A DNA stretch of 64,000 bases from Malania oleifera (lineage: Eukaryota > Streptophyta > Magnoliopsida > Santalales > Ximeniaceae): the NCBI RefSeq assembly GCF_029873635.1, contig NC_080423.1, forward strand, positions 108,517,087-108,581,086, read 5' to 3'. The position numbers and the translations under genes are program-made. The notes beneath the pieces are model-generated. The model searched no databases, was not told the DNA's origin, and saw nothing but the letters and a program-made list of their open reading frames with translations. Positions within the stretch are counted from its first letter, which is position 1. Every line of letters starts with the position of its first letter. Positions 11,083 through 21,700 of the stretch are shown one piece after another.

Positions 11083-11760
11083 AAAAAATGCCTAAAAAGC
11101 ATAAATTTTGACTTTAATTGTGTACATAAACAAAAAAAATTGGCAATGTAAATAATCACAATTTCATAATCGGCTACTTCACTATACAAAAACGAAAATA
11201 GAAAATCAAGAACAAAAACAATAACAATTAGACCCTAAATTTTATGATTTTTAATTTTTTTGACAACTTTTTCCCAAAATTGTTTATGTCCAAAAATAGT
11301 TTTTTTGATAAATTATTCATTTTATACTCCTTTTTTAATCAAAATTAAAATAAATAATCATATGAATTTTAATATCATTAAAAAAATACATGTTTCAAAA
11401 AATAAAAATAATAAAAGCTAATTACAAAAATATTTTTTTTTCTAATTTCAATTGTCATACAATAAGAATTAAGATTGTCATTGTAAAGTAAATTTTGAAA
11501 ATATAATAATTAAGTAAAATAATTATAATTAGTTTGATTTTTATTATAGTGTTTCTTATTTTATATATTTTGTGATTTTATTATTGTAATCATATTTTTG
11601 TAATATTATTAGTTTTAAATACGAATTAAGTTTTTTTTATTAATTTAAACTTTATAAATATTAATCAAACAATTTATTGGTTTCTAGTTTCTAGTTTTTG
11701 TTTCTAATTTTTTATTTCCATTTTCATTTTACATTTTTGACAATAATACCAAACGACCCC

Positions 11761-12759
11761 TAAAGAAATAGAAGTGTAAGTGTATTTTCATTATAATTGT
11801 GATCTCTACTTTTAAAAAGAAGATCTTCCCTTTCTTAATTTGACTTTTAATATTCCAAAATGCTCTATAACTATCTATAAATATTTTAAAAAAAAAAAAA
11901 CCCTATAATTACCTATAAATACTTCAAAAGTACCCTTATATATAAATATTTCAAAAATACCCCATAACTACCATAACTACCCAAAAATAATATTTCTAAA
12001 AGATTATTTATTTGTTAATTGATTTTGTTATTATTATTGTTACATTTAGTTGTATCAGAACTATTATTTCTATTTTTCACACTAGATAATAAAAATGTAT
12101 TATTATTGCTTGTAAATTGTTTCCAAATAAGATGAAGCAATATATTTACTAAATGAGATGCATATGTGAAACTACAAATCCTTGTCTTGAAAATGTGATG
12201 GAAAAAAATCCTACAACCATTGTGTTTATTAGAATGACTCCATATTCATATAGTATACCCATACATTTGTTTAAATAAAAAAAAAAATACTTAGTCTATG
12301 TTTATGGAGGTGTTAGATTTGGATAAAATATAATACAAAATTATATTAAATTTATCCAAAAATTTATTAAAATTAAAATTCAAAATTCAAAATTCATGCT
12401 CTCAAACACAATATTAACATTTTCAATATATAAATTTAAAATGCATATTACCATTACTGGTTGTTAGGCCCTTGTCACCTGATTATCATGTACACTTTTG
12501 GTGTGTATTAACTCAAGTATTAATTGTTAAAAATGACTTGCTAAAAATGTGTACACAACCTCAGGAAAATGTGCATATTGAATATTCATTTACACTTTTT
12601 ATCTGACTCTTTCTTCTTAAATAATAGATGCTTTAGAAATGGTGTACACTGGACATAGTTTTACCTCCACACTTGGAAAGACTATTTCCATGACTTGGAA
12701 CGCTTGATCTTCAAGTTTGAGTGTAACATCCTTGCCATTGGGTCAAGGCTAGCGTCTTT
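11761..12759. other. AT-rich DNA, nothing recognised
   Basis: AT-rich sequence with A/T homopolymers and no coding frame, RNA gene or paired terminal repeats that I can support. Confidence 0.55.
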
Positions 12760-13545
12760 CATGACACAAATTAAACAATAACAATATGAAGCCTTAAGTC
12801 TCACTAGATAAGGTCGGCTACTTGAATCTTTTTTCGTTAATTCATCACATTGACAGGGTTTTTCTCTATTAGATTTAAGGGCTGTTAAATTCTTCCTCAC
12901 TATGTCATTCCAAATTATTTTAGGATTACCCCTACTCCTTTTCATGCCAAAAACAATAACTAACTCACTCCTCACAAATACTCTACTAGGCCTATATTCC
13001 GAATGCCCAAACTACCTAAATTGCTCCTCCCTTATCTTATCTTTAACTGGCATTATGCCTAAATTATTACATATATATCCATTTTTTGTTTTATATTTTA
13101 ATATTATATCACTCATCTACCTTAACAATTGCATTTTAGCAACTTTTACTTTTTGTACATGTTATTTCTTAATTGTACAACATTCTAAATCATAAAGCAG
13201 AGCGGATCTTATAACCATCTTATAAAACTTTCCTTTTAATTTTAAGGATATCCTACGATCACACAACACGTATGATGTATTCCTCCATTTTAGCCAACCT
13301 ATTTTAATTCTTATACTACATTTTCTTCAATTTCCCCTTCTACTTGTATAATAGATCTGAGATATCTAAATCTATTTGTGTTATTAATTTCTTGATTAAT
13401 TTCTTGATTATGAAGTTTAATCTTCTCTTTACTACTACTACTACTACTTATATTACTAAAAAAAATTACATATCATATATTCTATCTTATTCCTACTTAT
13501 CTTAAAACCTTAAGACTTTAACATGGTTCTCCAGAGTTTTAGCTC
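12760..13545 (-). mobile_element. 5'-truncated RTE-type LINE (C-terminal RT region and 3' end)
   Basis: The minus strand matches the last part of the + strand LINE at 36555-39645 in order. It carries RNKIEYM-like sequence after the RT core, then LYDLECC, then a SVFVRSELVIV-like segment, then KRSRGNPKIIWNDIVRKNL near the protein end. A 3' tail GGCTTCATATTGTTATTG near 12780 recalls the GGCTTGGTTTTGTTGTT tail of the other copy. Many stops and frame changes are present. Truncation at the 5' side is typical of LINE insertion by target-primed reverse transcription. Confidence 0.75.
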
Positions 13546-13569
13546 ATATTCTTATAGACAAAAACAAAT

Positions 13570-15002
13570 TGTTGCTACCAAAATTTGTCCAGAACAATTT
13601 GGATCAATCACAACTTCGATCATCTAACAAGAATGAAATGGCTTGGAGGACTTTGAATGTACTCCGGGGGATCACTTCGATGCTTAAGTCGGGGAATTTG
13701 AAAAGATTATACGATCGCAATAGTAAGGAGCGAGTGAGGATGAGATGAGATGTCTTACCTTGCTTAGGGATCCTTTTTATTGGCATTTAGATGTGTTACC
13801 AGGGAGTAAAGATTAGTGTGCTAACCCTTTACTAAAAATTAATGGACGATACCTCCTTTCCATTAGTCTCTTGATGTCTTTTCATTTTTTAGTCTTATTT
13901 ATATTAATGTCGAGTTTAATATCGGGGTCTCCTCTAAGTAATGTCAGTTCCCCCCCCCCCCTCCTCCCCCGACTCACAAGCCTTAGAGTTACCTTTTGGT
14001 TCAAGAGTATATTACATTTATTATAAGTCCTTTTATTATCACGAGATTCGAATAAAGTCGTCAGATTGAACATCTTTAGCCTCATAAGCAACATTCATCA
14101 AATGGGTTAATACTTTGCCGAGCATTTTTGGGCTTAATGAGTGGTGCTCATCAAATGGACATTTTTGAGTTTCATAAGTGGTGCTCACAAAATGGACCAT
14201 TTTTTTCCCGAACAGTATCAATCTCTTATTGCCTTATGAGTGATGCTTATTATATGGACTTTTTTCTTTGCCTCATGGGCCATGTTCATCATATGGGAAA
14301 ATTATTTATCTAGTGTCCGTCTATTGTTATCTTATGAACGATACTCATCAAATGGGCATTTTTAGCCTCATAAATGGTGTTTAGCAAATGGACTAATTTT
14401 CTGTTAAGCAGTGTCTATCTCTTGTTGCCTCATGAACGATATTCATTAGATGGACATTCTTGGGTCTCATGAGCGATGCTCATTAGATGGGTCAATACTT
14501 TGCCAAGCAGTGCTATTTCTTGTTGCAATGCTCATCAAATGGATATTTTTTAGCCTCATAAGCAGTGCTTATCAAATGAGCCAATTTTTTTATCGAACTG
14601 TGATCGTCTCTTGTTGTTACATGAGTGGTGCTAATTAAATGGACATTTTTGGATCTCATGAGCTGTGTTCATCAAATGAATCAATTTTTTTTCCGAGAAG
14701 TGCCCATTCATTGTTTCTTCATAAGTTGTGCTCATCATGTAAGTATTTTTTAGTCTCATGAATAGTACTCATCAAATGGATCAATATTTTTTACCAAATA
14801 ATGTCCATCTCTTGTTGTCTCATAAGTAGAGCTCATTAAATGAGCAATTTTAGGTCTCATGATACTGATCATCAATGGGCTAACTTTTGCAATCAAAACT
14901 CATCTCTTGTTGCTTTGTGAGCGGTGCTCATCAGATGGACATTTTGAGTCTCATGAGTGGTGCTCATCATGTGAGCCAATTTTTTTGTCGAGCAGTGCCC
15001 GT
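13570..15002 (-). repeat. LTR 1 of a Tat/Retand-like element, part 1 (3' end outward, tandem array inward)
   Basis: Read on the minus strand this LTR ends at 13570 with TTGGTAGCAACA. The TATA-like region lies near 13771-13783 (minus GCCAATAAAAAGG). The part from about 14080 to 15002 is a tandem array of degenerate roughly 60-bp half-units (about 120-bp full units) built on TCATGAGYGGTGCTCATCA, GGACATTTTTGGG and CTCTTGTTGCC. A poly-C run lies at 13950-13961. The chromovirus at 15003 splits it; it resumes at 19208. The same LTR recurs at 19872 and, inverted, at 27263-28119. Confidence 0.75.
14998..15002. other. Target-site duplication CCCGT (left)
   Basis: Matches exactly the five bases at 19203-19207, flanking the chromovirus. 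The array sequence reads through when the element is removed. Confidence 0.95.
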
Positions 15003-15523
15003 TGTCACGAGCTAAGCTTGTTCAGGGCATTATGCTTGCCTGTGACCGCTTATCTCGTATGCTTGGGATGGGTTTCCATCATGTAAATACTAGTGTACAA
15101 TTATTTTCTGCTAGTAGAGTCTTTGTATGCCAAATAAGGCAGTATGACTCCTCGGTCACTTTGATGTTTCCTAGTGCTAGGATGATAATAGCATAAAAAC
15201 CTCTTTAGGGGAGGGTGAGTGTTCATCAGTCATTGTAAAACTCACTAGCTATTACCAACGTGCTTAGCCTACTTGCCTCCCTTACTAAGTACACAATGTC
15301 AATGGAGGATTTGTTAATGAATTACGTTTGCTTCAATGTTTACTGCTTGCTTGTCATGACTTTCATAAATTGATTACTGTTTCTGTTGTTATTTGAATGA
15401 ATGCTAATGAAAGTGCTTCGTGGATAAATGTTGGTAAACGATAGGCTGGCTAGTTAAACAAGAGTGTTTTAGCTAGCGCTGCACGGCCCTTCACAACGGT
15501 GTGAAAATAGTCGGACCGTGACA
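15003..15523 (+). repeat. 5' LTR of chromovirus (521 bp)
   Basis: Starts TGTCACGAGCTAAGC and ends GGACCGTGACA, with terminal inverted TGTCACG/CGTGACA. It pairs with the 3' LTR at 18691-19202 with roughly 90% identity by eye, so the insertion is not recent. Confidence 0.95.
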
Positions 15524-15525
15524 CT

Positions 15526-15537
15526 TGGTATCAGAGC
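15526..15537 (+). other. Primer binding site (initiator Met-tRNA)
   Basis: TGGTATCAGAGC starts two bases after the 5' LTR end. Confidence 0.92.
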
Positions 15538-15606
15538 CCAAGGTTAAGTTGCTACATGAATTCGATTGTCTTCGTTGTTGGATTTGGAAAGCTTTGGTAA
15601 GTGACC

Positions 15607-16749
15607 ATGGCACCAAACAATGTTGAGAGGATCAGCGTGCTGGAAGTACAAGTTGAGACAACAACCAACACTATGGTCGCGGAGGTGGCCGAGATGAGAG
15701 AACTTGTTGATGAAGTGATGGGATCACAAAAACATCAAGCAAGTTTGATAGGTGACATGTCAAAGGACTTTCGCCATACAGTTGAAACTTTGCAGTCGCG
15801 GATGGCTGATCTAGATGCAAAGGTGAATCTGATGGTTCTTTCTATGGGGAACTCCAACACTCCGGGAGTTAGCTAGACTAAGGTACTAGAACCTAGGACG
15901 TATGGGGGTTCTCGGAATGCCAAGGAGTTAGAGAACTTCTTGTTTGATGTGGAGTAGTACTTTCGCGTTGTAAGGATGGCCTCAGAACAGGCAAAGGTGG
16001 ATACTACGACCATGTACTTAGTTGGTGATGCCAAACTGTGGTGGCGTACCAAGTACAGAGAAATTGAAAATGGAAGCTATGTTATTGATAGTTGGGCGGA
16101 CTTGAAGAGAGAGCTCAAGGCCTAATTCTTTTTTTAAAATGTTGAGTATAATGCAAGGAGAAAACTGAGAGATCTTAAGCATACGGGGTCAATCAATGAA
16201 TATGTAAAACAATTTTCTGCTTTAATGTTGGATATTCAAGATATGTCAGAAAAGGACAAGTTGTTCTATTTTCTTGAGGGGATGAAACCGTGGGCAAGAA
16301 TTGAAATTCATAAGCAAAAGGTTCAAGACTTATCAACTACACAAGTTACTACAAAACGCTTGACTGACTACGCTGGTGATGATACTGTTTCGTCCAAACG
16401 GTTTGGCGGAGAGGAAAATAGTGGAAAGTCTTTCAAAAAAGGCAAACCCAAGAGTGGGAGAGCTGACTCTAAATCATCAACCTCGAAGGAAGCTTCGTCG
16501 TCTCAAGGATTCAACACACCCAATGGAAAGGGGAAGAATAAAATTTCGTGTTACTTGTTTGGTGGATCTCACAGAGTGAGTGATTGTCAACACAAGGGAT
16601 TACTCAATGCCTTACAAGCTTCTTCTTCAGGAAAAAGGGTGGAAAGCGAGGAGGAAGATGATCATGCCTCAAGGGTGGGTTTAGTGCGGTTGGTGAGCGC
16701 ATTGGAAAAGCGGCAAAATCACCTAAAGTTACACAAGCAAAAGGGTTAA
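15607..16749 (+). pseudogene. Chromovirus Gag
   Basis: Starts at ATG 15607 (MAPNNVERISVLE) after the primer site. Coiled-coil-like N-terminal residues run to about codon 90. The Gag core follows (ELENFLFDVE, MYLVGDAKLWWRTKY, NEYVKQFSALMLD, EKDKLFYFLEGMKPWA). The basic linker and a zinc knuckle CYLFGGSHRVSDC come next; its second cysteine is replaced by Phe. In-frame stops occur at about 15874, 15955, 16123 and 16135. Gag would form the particle and bind RNA. All stops are compatible with C-to-T or G-to-A decay or small indels. The frame changes before the protease. Confidence 0.9.
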
Positions 16750-18174
16750 TGTTTGTGGACTTGAGGATAAATGGGAAGAGTACCTGCGCTATGGTGGATA
16801 CGAGGGCTACTCATAATTTTGTTTCGCAGGTTGAAGCATGGAGACTCAACTTATCCTTAGAGAATGATATAGAACGCATGAAAGTAGTTAATTCTGTAGC
16901 CCAGCCTACTCTGGGAGTAGCCAAGCAAGTGACTGTGAAGCTTAGACAGTGAGAAGGTCATGCGAATTTCACAGTGGTGCCATTAGATGACTTTCCATTC
17001 ATTCTAGGAATGGAGTTCCTATGGGGGACGAGGGTAATGCTGATGCCTTCGGCTGGTTCTCTATATCTGATGGGAGATCACTCGTGCATGGTGCAAGTCG
17101 TTGCAACGAAAGGAGACGACGGGAAGTCCCTTTCAGCCATACAACTCAATGAAGGATTAGGTCAAGGTGAGCAGACACGTCTAGCCACGGTGGTGATAGA
17201 CAAATAAGTAGGCCAAGAGCTGGAGCCTACGCCCATCTAAGCGGTGTTGGATGAGTACAAGGAGGTGTTTCCGGATAAGCTACCTCAAAATTTGCCTTCA
17301 CGACGGACTGTGGAGCAAAAGATCGAGTTGTTATCAGGAGTGAAACCACCTGCTAAAGGGCCATATCAAATTGCGCCTCTTAAGATAGTAGAGTTGGGAA
17401 AACAGCTTGATGAAGTGGAAGCGGGATGTGTTTGCCCTTCCAAAATACCGTTGGGAGCATCAGTGTTGTTTTAGAGGAAACATGAAGAGCATCTACGGAA
17501 GGTGTTCAATAGGCTAAGGGGAAACAGTCTGGATGTGAAGAAGGAGAATTTGTCTTTCGCTTAGCGGAGCAACAAATTCCTTGGTCATGTGGTTGAACAA
17601 GGTCGTATCCGGAGGGGTATGGAAAAGGTAAGGATGATTCAAGAAGGGAAGATCCCCACGATAGTGAAGGAGTTGCATTCCTTTCTTGGCCTTACTAGAT
17701 ATTGTAGGAAGTTCGTTGAGGGGTATTCACGGAGAATGACTCCAATGACAGGACTCCTGGGAAGGTATTATTGGCCACACACGCGAGATGATGTGGTTGA
17801 TTATACCAAATATGCCTCACTTTCCAACAAGACAAAGGGGAGCGGAAGAAGTATGGTACTTTCATGGCAGCACCAAAGTACTATTCGGCAAAGGAGACGA
17901 CACAATTGTTCCTTGTGACTGTTGTGAAACATTGGGGTGTTCCCCAAGTTATTATTTGTGACAGAGATTTAATGTTCACTGACAACTTCTTGACAGAGTT
18001 TTTCAGGATATTCAGGTCATATCTTGACATCTCTTCGAGTTATCCCCCACAGACAGACGGACAGATGAAGAGATTCAGAGAGCTACTAAAAGAGTACTTG
18101 TGTCATTTTCTCAACGACAACCAAAAGAATAGCGTGCAACTACTTGATGTGGCTCCATTTTGTGGCAATGCCTA
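16749..18174 (+). pseudogene. Chromovirus Pol remnants: protease, partial RT, partial integrase
   Basis: Protease: LMFVDLRINGK then MVDTRATHNFVS. The catalytic D-T/S-G motif reads DTR, so the glycine is lost. DDFPFILGMEFL follows. RT: the N-terminal region (EVFPDKLPQNLP, KPPAKGPYQIAP) is present to 17474. The reading then jumps to EEHLRKVFNRLRGNSL and SFLGLTRYCRKFV, so the central RT with the YVDD catalytic residues is deleted. RNase H is absent. Integrase resumes with YYWPHTRDDV (about 17765) and HWGVPQVIICDRD then SSYPPQTDGQ (about 17930-18060). Stops and frame changes are frequent. It cannot encode a working polymerase. Confidence 0.9.
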
Positions 18175-18457
18175 AAGGAGCTCAACAACCAACAATAACA
18201 CTTTTGAGCTTGTTACAGGCTAGTTGCTGCTATTACCTCACACAGTGGGTGAGTCGTACAGACGAAAGAGTCCCAGGGCGTGCATCTTCACTAGAGAATG
18301 GAGACAAAATGCAGAATTTGCCCGAACCTATCTGTAGAAAGCTTCTAAGCAGATGAAGAAGTGGGCAGATCAGGGGAGAAGATAGCAGTTTCATGTCAGC
18401 TACCTCAAGCTGTTCAACGCCAACACCAATGACCAGAGCAGAAGTCAGTCAAACAGA

Positions 18458-18678
18458 GCAGAGTTGAAGACAGTGCAACTTGACAGACATGAAGTTAAAA
18501 AGATCCTTGCAGACAGAAAGTTCATATCCTCAAGGAAGAAGCAGCAGAAGTTCCTAGTGAAGTAGAAATGCCTTGATGACAAAGAAATCAGATGGATTTC
18601 TGCGGAAGATATTGAACCGTTCATGGACCAACTTGTAGTGTACCTACTGCCAAAGTCTACGAGGACGTCGACCGCATA
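18458..18678 (+). pseudogene. Chromovirus chromodomain at the Pol C-terminus
   Basis: One frame reads EVKKILADRKFISSRKKQQ, then FLVK-stop-KCLDDKEIRW and SAEDIEPFMDQL, ending at a TAA near 18677. This is a chromodomain: an aromatic-poor first strand, a W-K-G-like turn (the tryptophan TGG has become TAG), the E-x-x-W-like segment and a final helix. In chromoviruses it follows integrase and steers insertion to heterochromatin marked on histone H3. The polypurine tract follows at once. Confidence 0.8.
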
Positions 18679-18680
18679 AG

Positions 18681-18690
18681 TAGGGGAGAA
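18681..18690 (+). other. Polypurine tract
   Basis: TAGGGGAGAA abuts the 3' LTR and would prime plus-strand DNA synthesis. Confidence 0.85.
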
Positions 18691-19202
18691 TGTCACGAGT
18701 TAAGCTTGTTCAGGGCATTATGCTTGCCTATGACCACTTATCTCGTGTGCTTGGGATGAGTTTCCATCATGTAAAGACTAGTGTACGATTATTTTCTACT
18801 AGTAGATTCTTTGTATGTCAAATAAGGTAGTATGACTCCTCGGTCACTTTGATGTTTCCTAGTGCCAAGATGATAATTACATAAAAATATTTTTAAGGGA
18901 GGGTGAGTGTTCATTAGTCATTGTAAAACTCACTAGCTATTGCCAACGTGCTTAGCCTACTTGCCTCCCTCGCTAAGTACACAATGTCAACAGAGGATTT
19001 GATAATGAATTACGTTTACTTCAATGTTTACTGCTTGCTTGCCATGACTTTCATGAATTGATTACTGTTTCCGCTGTTATTTGAATGAATGAAAATGCTT
19101 TGTGGATGAATGCTGGTAAACGATAGGATGACTAGTTAAACAAGAGCGCTTTAGCTAGCGCCGCATGGCCCTTCACAACAGTGTGAAAATAGGACCGTGA
19201 CA
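18691..19202 (+). repeat. 3' LTR of chromovirus (512 bp)
   Basis: Starts TGTCACGAGTTAAGC and ends AGGACCGTGACA. Compared with the 5' LTR it has many transitions and short deletions. The duplication CCCGT follows at 19203-19207. Confidence 0.95.
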
Positions 19203-19371
19203 CCCGTCTATTGTTTCCTGATGAGCGATACTCATCAAATGGACATTTTTGGAATTCATGAGCGATGCTCATCAAATGGACCAATTTTTACCAAGCAAAA
19301 CTCGTCTCTTGTTGCCTCATAAGTAGTGCTCATTAGATGGATATTTTAAATTCGTTAAGTAGTGGGATCTC
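19203..19371 (-). repeat. LTR 1 of the Tat/Retand-like element, part 2
   Basis: Begins with the second CCCGT copy and continues the tandem array in the same phase and orientation as before 15002 (CTATTGTTTCCTGATGAGCG, then GATGCTCATCAAATGGACC). It stops near 19371, where unique leader sequence starts. Confidence 0.75.
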
Positions 19372-19871
19372 CATTATTTCCTTGGCAAATGGGGGATCAG
19401 ATATTCAAAAGATCTAACTGAGGTTTTCCCTATTAAGAATTGGTTGCGAACTTCTTTTACCAACTTTTTTGGTTGATCATTTTCTTGAACTTTTCTTCAA
19501 ATTTTTGAAATTGTTGCTTGTTAATGCCCACACTGTTGTCTCCTTCTACTTTCTTTGTTGAATTTCAAGGTTGCTTCATGTGGTACCACAGCCTTATCCA
19601 TAGGTATCGTTTCTGCTGAAACAACCCCTGAGTGATGTTCCATAGGATCCTTTTTCTATTGTAAGATCATGCTAAACATGTTTTCCACCGTCCTTTAGAA
19701 GATCAAAAACTGATTTGAAGGCAAAATTTGCGACAAATTGTCTAGTGGTGGAGAGTGAACCAACTAAGGCAATTGGTCCACAATAACAAGTTCGAACTTA
19801 GAATTGTGTTATGTGGCCATAATTGAGTTTTAGAAATAAATCCTTCTAAGTTTTCCACAAACGACACCAAT
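19372..19871 (-). other. Leader and primer site of the Tat/Retand-like element, short internal region
   Basis: On the minus strand, ATTGGTGTCGTTTGTGG (19855-19871) directly follows the LTR end. It resembles the ATTGGCGCCGTCTGTGG leader common in Tat/Retand elements. About 480 bp of sequence with no open frame follow, before the next LTR copy begins at 19371. The element on this strand is therefore LTR, 0.5 kb internal, LTR: either internally deleted or non-autonomous. Confidence 0.6.
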
Positions 19872-20581
19872 TGTTGCTGCCAAATTTGTTCAAGGGAATT
19901 TGGATTTATCACAACTTTGATCATTTGCCAAGAATTATACCCAAAAAAAAGCCTATGGGACCTGAGGTATACTCTAGTAGGCCACTTTGATGCCTAAGTC
20001 AAGAAATTTGAAAGGATTATATAATCAAAACAGCAAAGGAGTGAGGATGAGATGAGATGTCTTGCTTTTCTTAGAAGGTCCCTTTTATAAGCATTTGAGA
20101 TACCTCCCTATTGATTTCCCTACCAATGAATCACAAGGGTTATATTTCAGACATGTTATTAAGAATAAAGATTGGTGTGCTAACCCCTTACTTTAACTAA
20201 TGGACGTTATCTCCTTTCCATTGATCTTTTGATATCTATTTTATTTTTTAGTCTTACATAAGTTAATGTCAAGTTTAAAATAGGGGTCTCTTTTAAGTTA
20301 TGTGAGTTGTCCCCCCTACTCTCAAGTCTTAAAGTTACTTTATTGGCTCGAATATATTGCATTTACTATAGATCAATTTTTTTAGCACGAAATTTGGATT
20401 AAGTCGTCATATGGGCATCTTTAAGCTTAATGAGTGGTGCTTATCAGAAGGGTCAATACTTTGTCAAGCAGTGTTTTTTTTTTTTTTCCATTGCTTTATG
20501 AGTAGTATTCATTAAAAGGGCATTTTTAGGCCTCAAGAGCAGTGCTCATTAGATGAGCTAATTTTTTTTTCAAGCAGTATC
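19872..20581 (-). repeat. LTR 2 of the Tat/Retand-like element (5' LTR, U5 side)
   Basis: Matches 13570-14190 collinearly: TGTTGCTGCCAAATTTG at the end, GAGGATGAGATGAGATGTCTT (21 bases trimmed here to its core GATGAGATGAGATGTCTT), a TATA region near 20090, and the start of the tandem array from about 20400. It breaks at 20581 at an LTR insertion and resumes at 27196-27262. Confidence 0.75.
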
Positions 20582-20690
20582 TGTAGAGACCCAAAAAAAT
20601 AATAACAATGAAAATGATAAAGGAAAAGGAAAAAAAAAAAAAAGAGAAAGAAAAAGAAAAATAAGGAAAAATAAATTTGAAAGGTGAGAA
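20582..20690 (+). repeat. 5' tip of a long-LTR element (LTR A), inserted in LTR 2
   Basis: Starts TGTAGAGACCC, the same start as the LTRs at 4554 (minus) and 54897. It is preceded by GTATC (20577-20581), which pairs with GTACC at 27196-27200 after the far end. It runs into A-rich sequence and then into the truncated LTR of element B near 20690. Confidence 0.65.
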
Positions 20691-21306
20691 AGGTGAGTGC
20701 CCTGGTGTTAGCACTAGAGCTTACTAAGAAATGTGAGTGCCCTAGTATTAGCATTAGAACAGAGGGAACCTACCTGTATGGGCGGGTAGATTTTCCTATT
20801 CTCGAAAATTAACAATAAAATATTAATGGTTGTGAATATGCGAAAGGACGATAATGGCGTTGATTTTGTGTGATTATAGGCATGACATATGGGTTACTTG
20901 TGGAGTGTGTGTACATTTTAGAAGGATATTTTAATTGTATTATAATCACTCAGCTACACACTATTATAAACTATTTCTTCCTTACTGAGAGGTATCTCAC
21001 CCCGACAGATGCTAAATCTTTTCAGGTTATCCAGGTGATCGAGCTTAGATAGCTCCAGGGCAGGGTAGTTTTGTGAGTTAAATATAGCAGATTGGATATG
21101 TATTCAGTTTATGTTTAATATGTATTAATTCTGGATTTATAATATGAAGGATTAAGTTGTAATTATCATGGATCAACGTCTTTAAATATAGCACTCTGGT
21201 ATTTTCTTTTGAGGTTATTTATTATTTCCGCTGCGTGAATGATATCAGAGACTCGTGTTAGTTTTCTAACGCACCGGGCCCCGCGTGGCGGGTCCAGGGC
21301 GTTATA
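20690..21306 (+). repeat. 5' LTR of gag-only element B, lacking its first about 1.5 kb
   Basis: From about 20780 it is collinear with 24540-25068 at roughly 95% identity by eye, including CTTACTGAGAGGTATCTCAC (20981-21000) and the GC-rich end GGGCCCCGCGTGGCGGGTCC. A 45-bp direct repeat with GAGTGCCCTRGTRTTAGCA lies at about 20693-20757. It ends GGGCGTTATA, and the primer site follows. Confidence 0.85.
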
Positions 21307-21308
21307 GT

Positions 21309-21319
21309 TGGTATCAGAG
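21309..21319 (+). other. Primer binding site of element B
   Basis: TGGTATCAGAG follows the LTR end by two bases; it matches the initiator Met-tRNA primer. Confidence 0.85.
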
Positions 21320-21700
21320 TATAACGGTCTTGCGGACTTAGGAAGACTAATACCAGAGTATAGGTTAAGTTGAATGGGGGTAGGAACGGGTAGATTAGGG
21401 TATTGATAGAAGTTTGAGTTGTTTCCTAACTTGGAGGCAGAAATTCTTTGACGGACTTTTGTGATTTTCTGAATCAGTCGATGGTTTCAAAAAACCACGA
21501 TAAATCCATCGACAGTGATGTTTCTAAGTTGTGGAACTAAAATTTGGAATTTGATTTTGAAGGTTAAAAAGTTTATGGATAAATTGACGTGGATGTTTAA
21601 TTGAGGATATGGATATTAATTCGGTTTTATATTATGTGATTATGGTATATATAAGGATGTGGAGATTTTTAAATTGCTTTGTTGTACATTTATATTCAGG

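Larger units (their letters stand above)
9483..11760. mobile_element. Element with long diverged terminal inverted repeats (MULE- or hAT-like, non-coding)
   Basis: The left end begins GGGTTGTTTGATATTA (9483). The right end, read on the other strand, begins GGGGTCGTTTGGTATTA (11760). Similarity of the two arms continues for about 400-500 bp, for example ATATGATTACAATAATAAAA in both. No transposase frame is seen. The centre is occupied by a Ty1/copia fragment (about 9980-11082). No clean 8- or 9-bp target duplication is visible, so the superfamily is open. Sequence at about 44800-45180 is a diverged relative of the right arm. Confidence 0.6.
15003..19202 (+). mobile_element. Complete but decayed Ty3/gypsy chromovirus (4.2 kb)
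   Basis: Both LTRs, the primer site, Gag, remnants of protease, RT and integrase, a chromodomain, a polypurine tract and an exact 5-bp duplication are present. The element is shorter than an intact chromovirus because most of the RT core and the RNase H domain are deleted. It is inserted in the tandem array of the Tat/Retand-like LTR, so it is younger than that LTR. Gag wording (MYLVGDAKLWWRTKY) together with a chromodomain suggests the Galadriel-like group; that lineage is inference. Confidence 0.92.

Noticed and set aside
14080..15002. Satellite DNA or centromeric array
   Set aside because: The array is confined to LTR copies with TATA box and primer site nearby, so it is an LTR-internal tandem repeat rather than an independent satellite.
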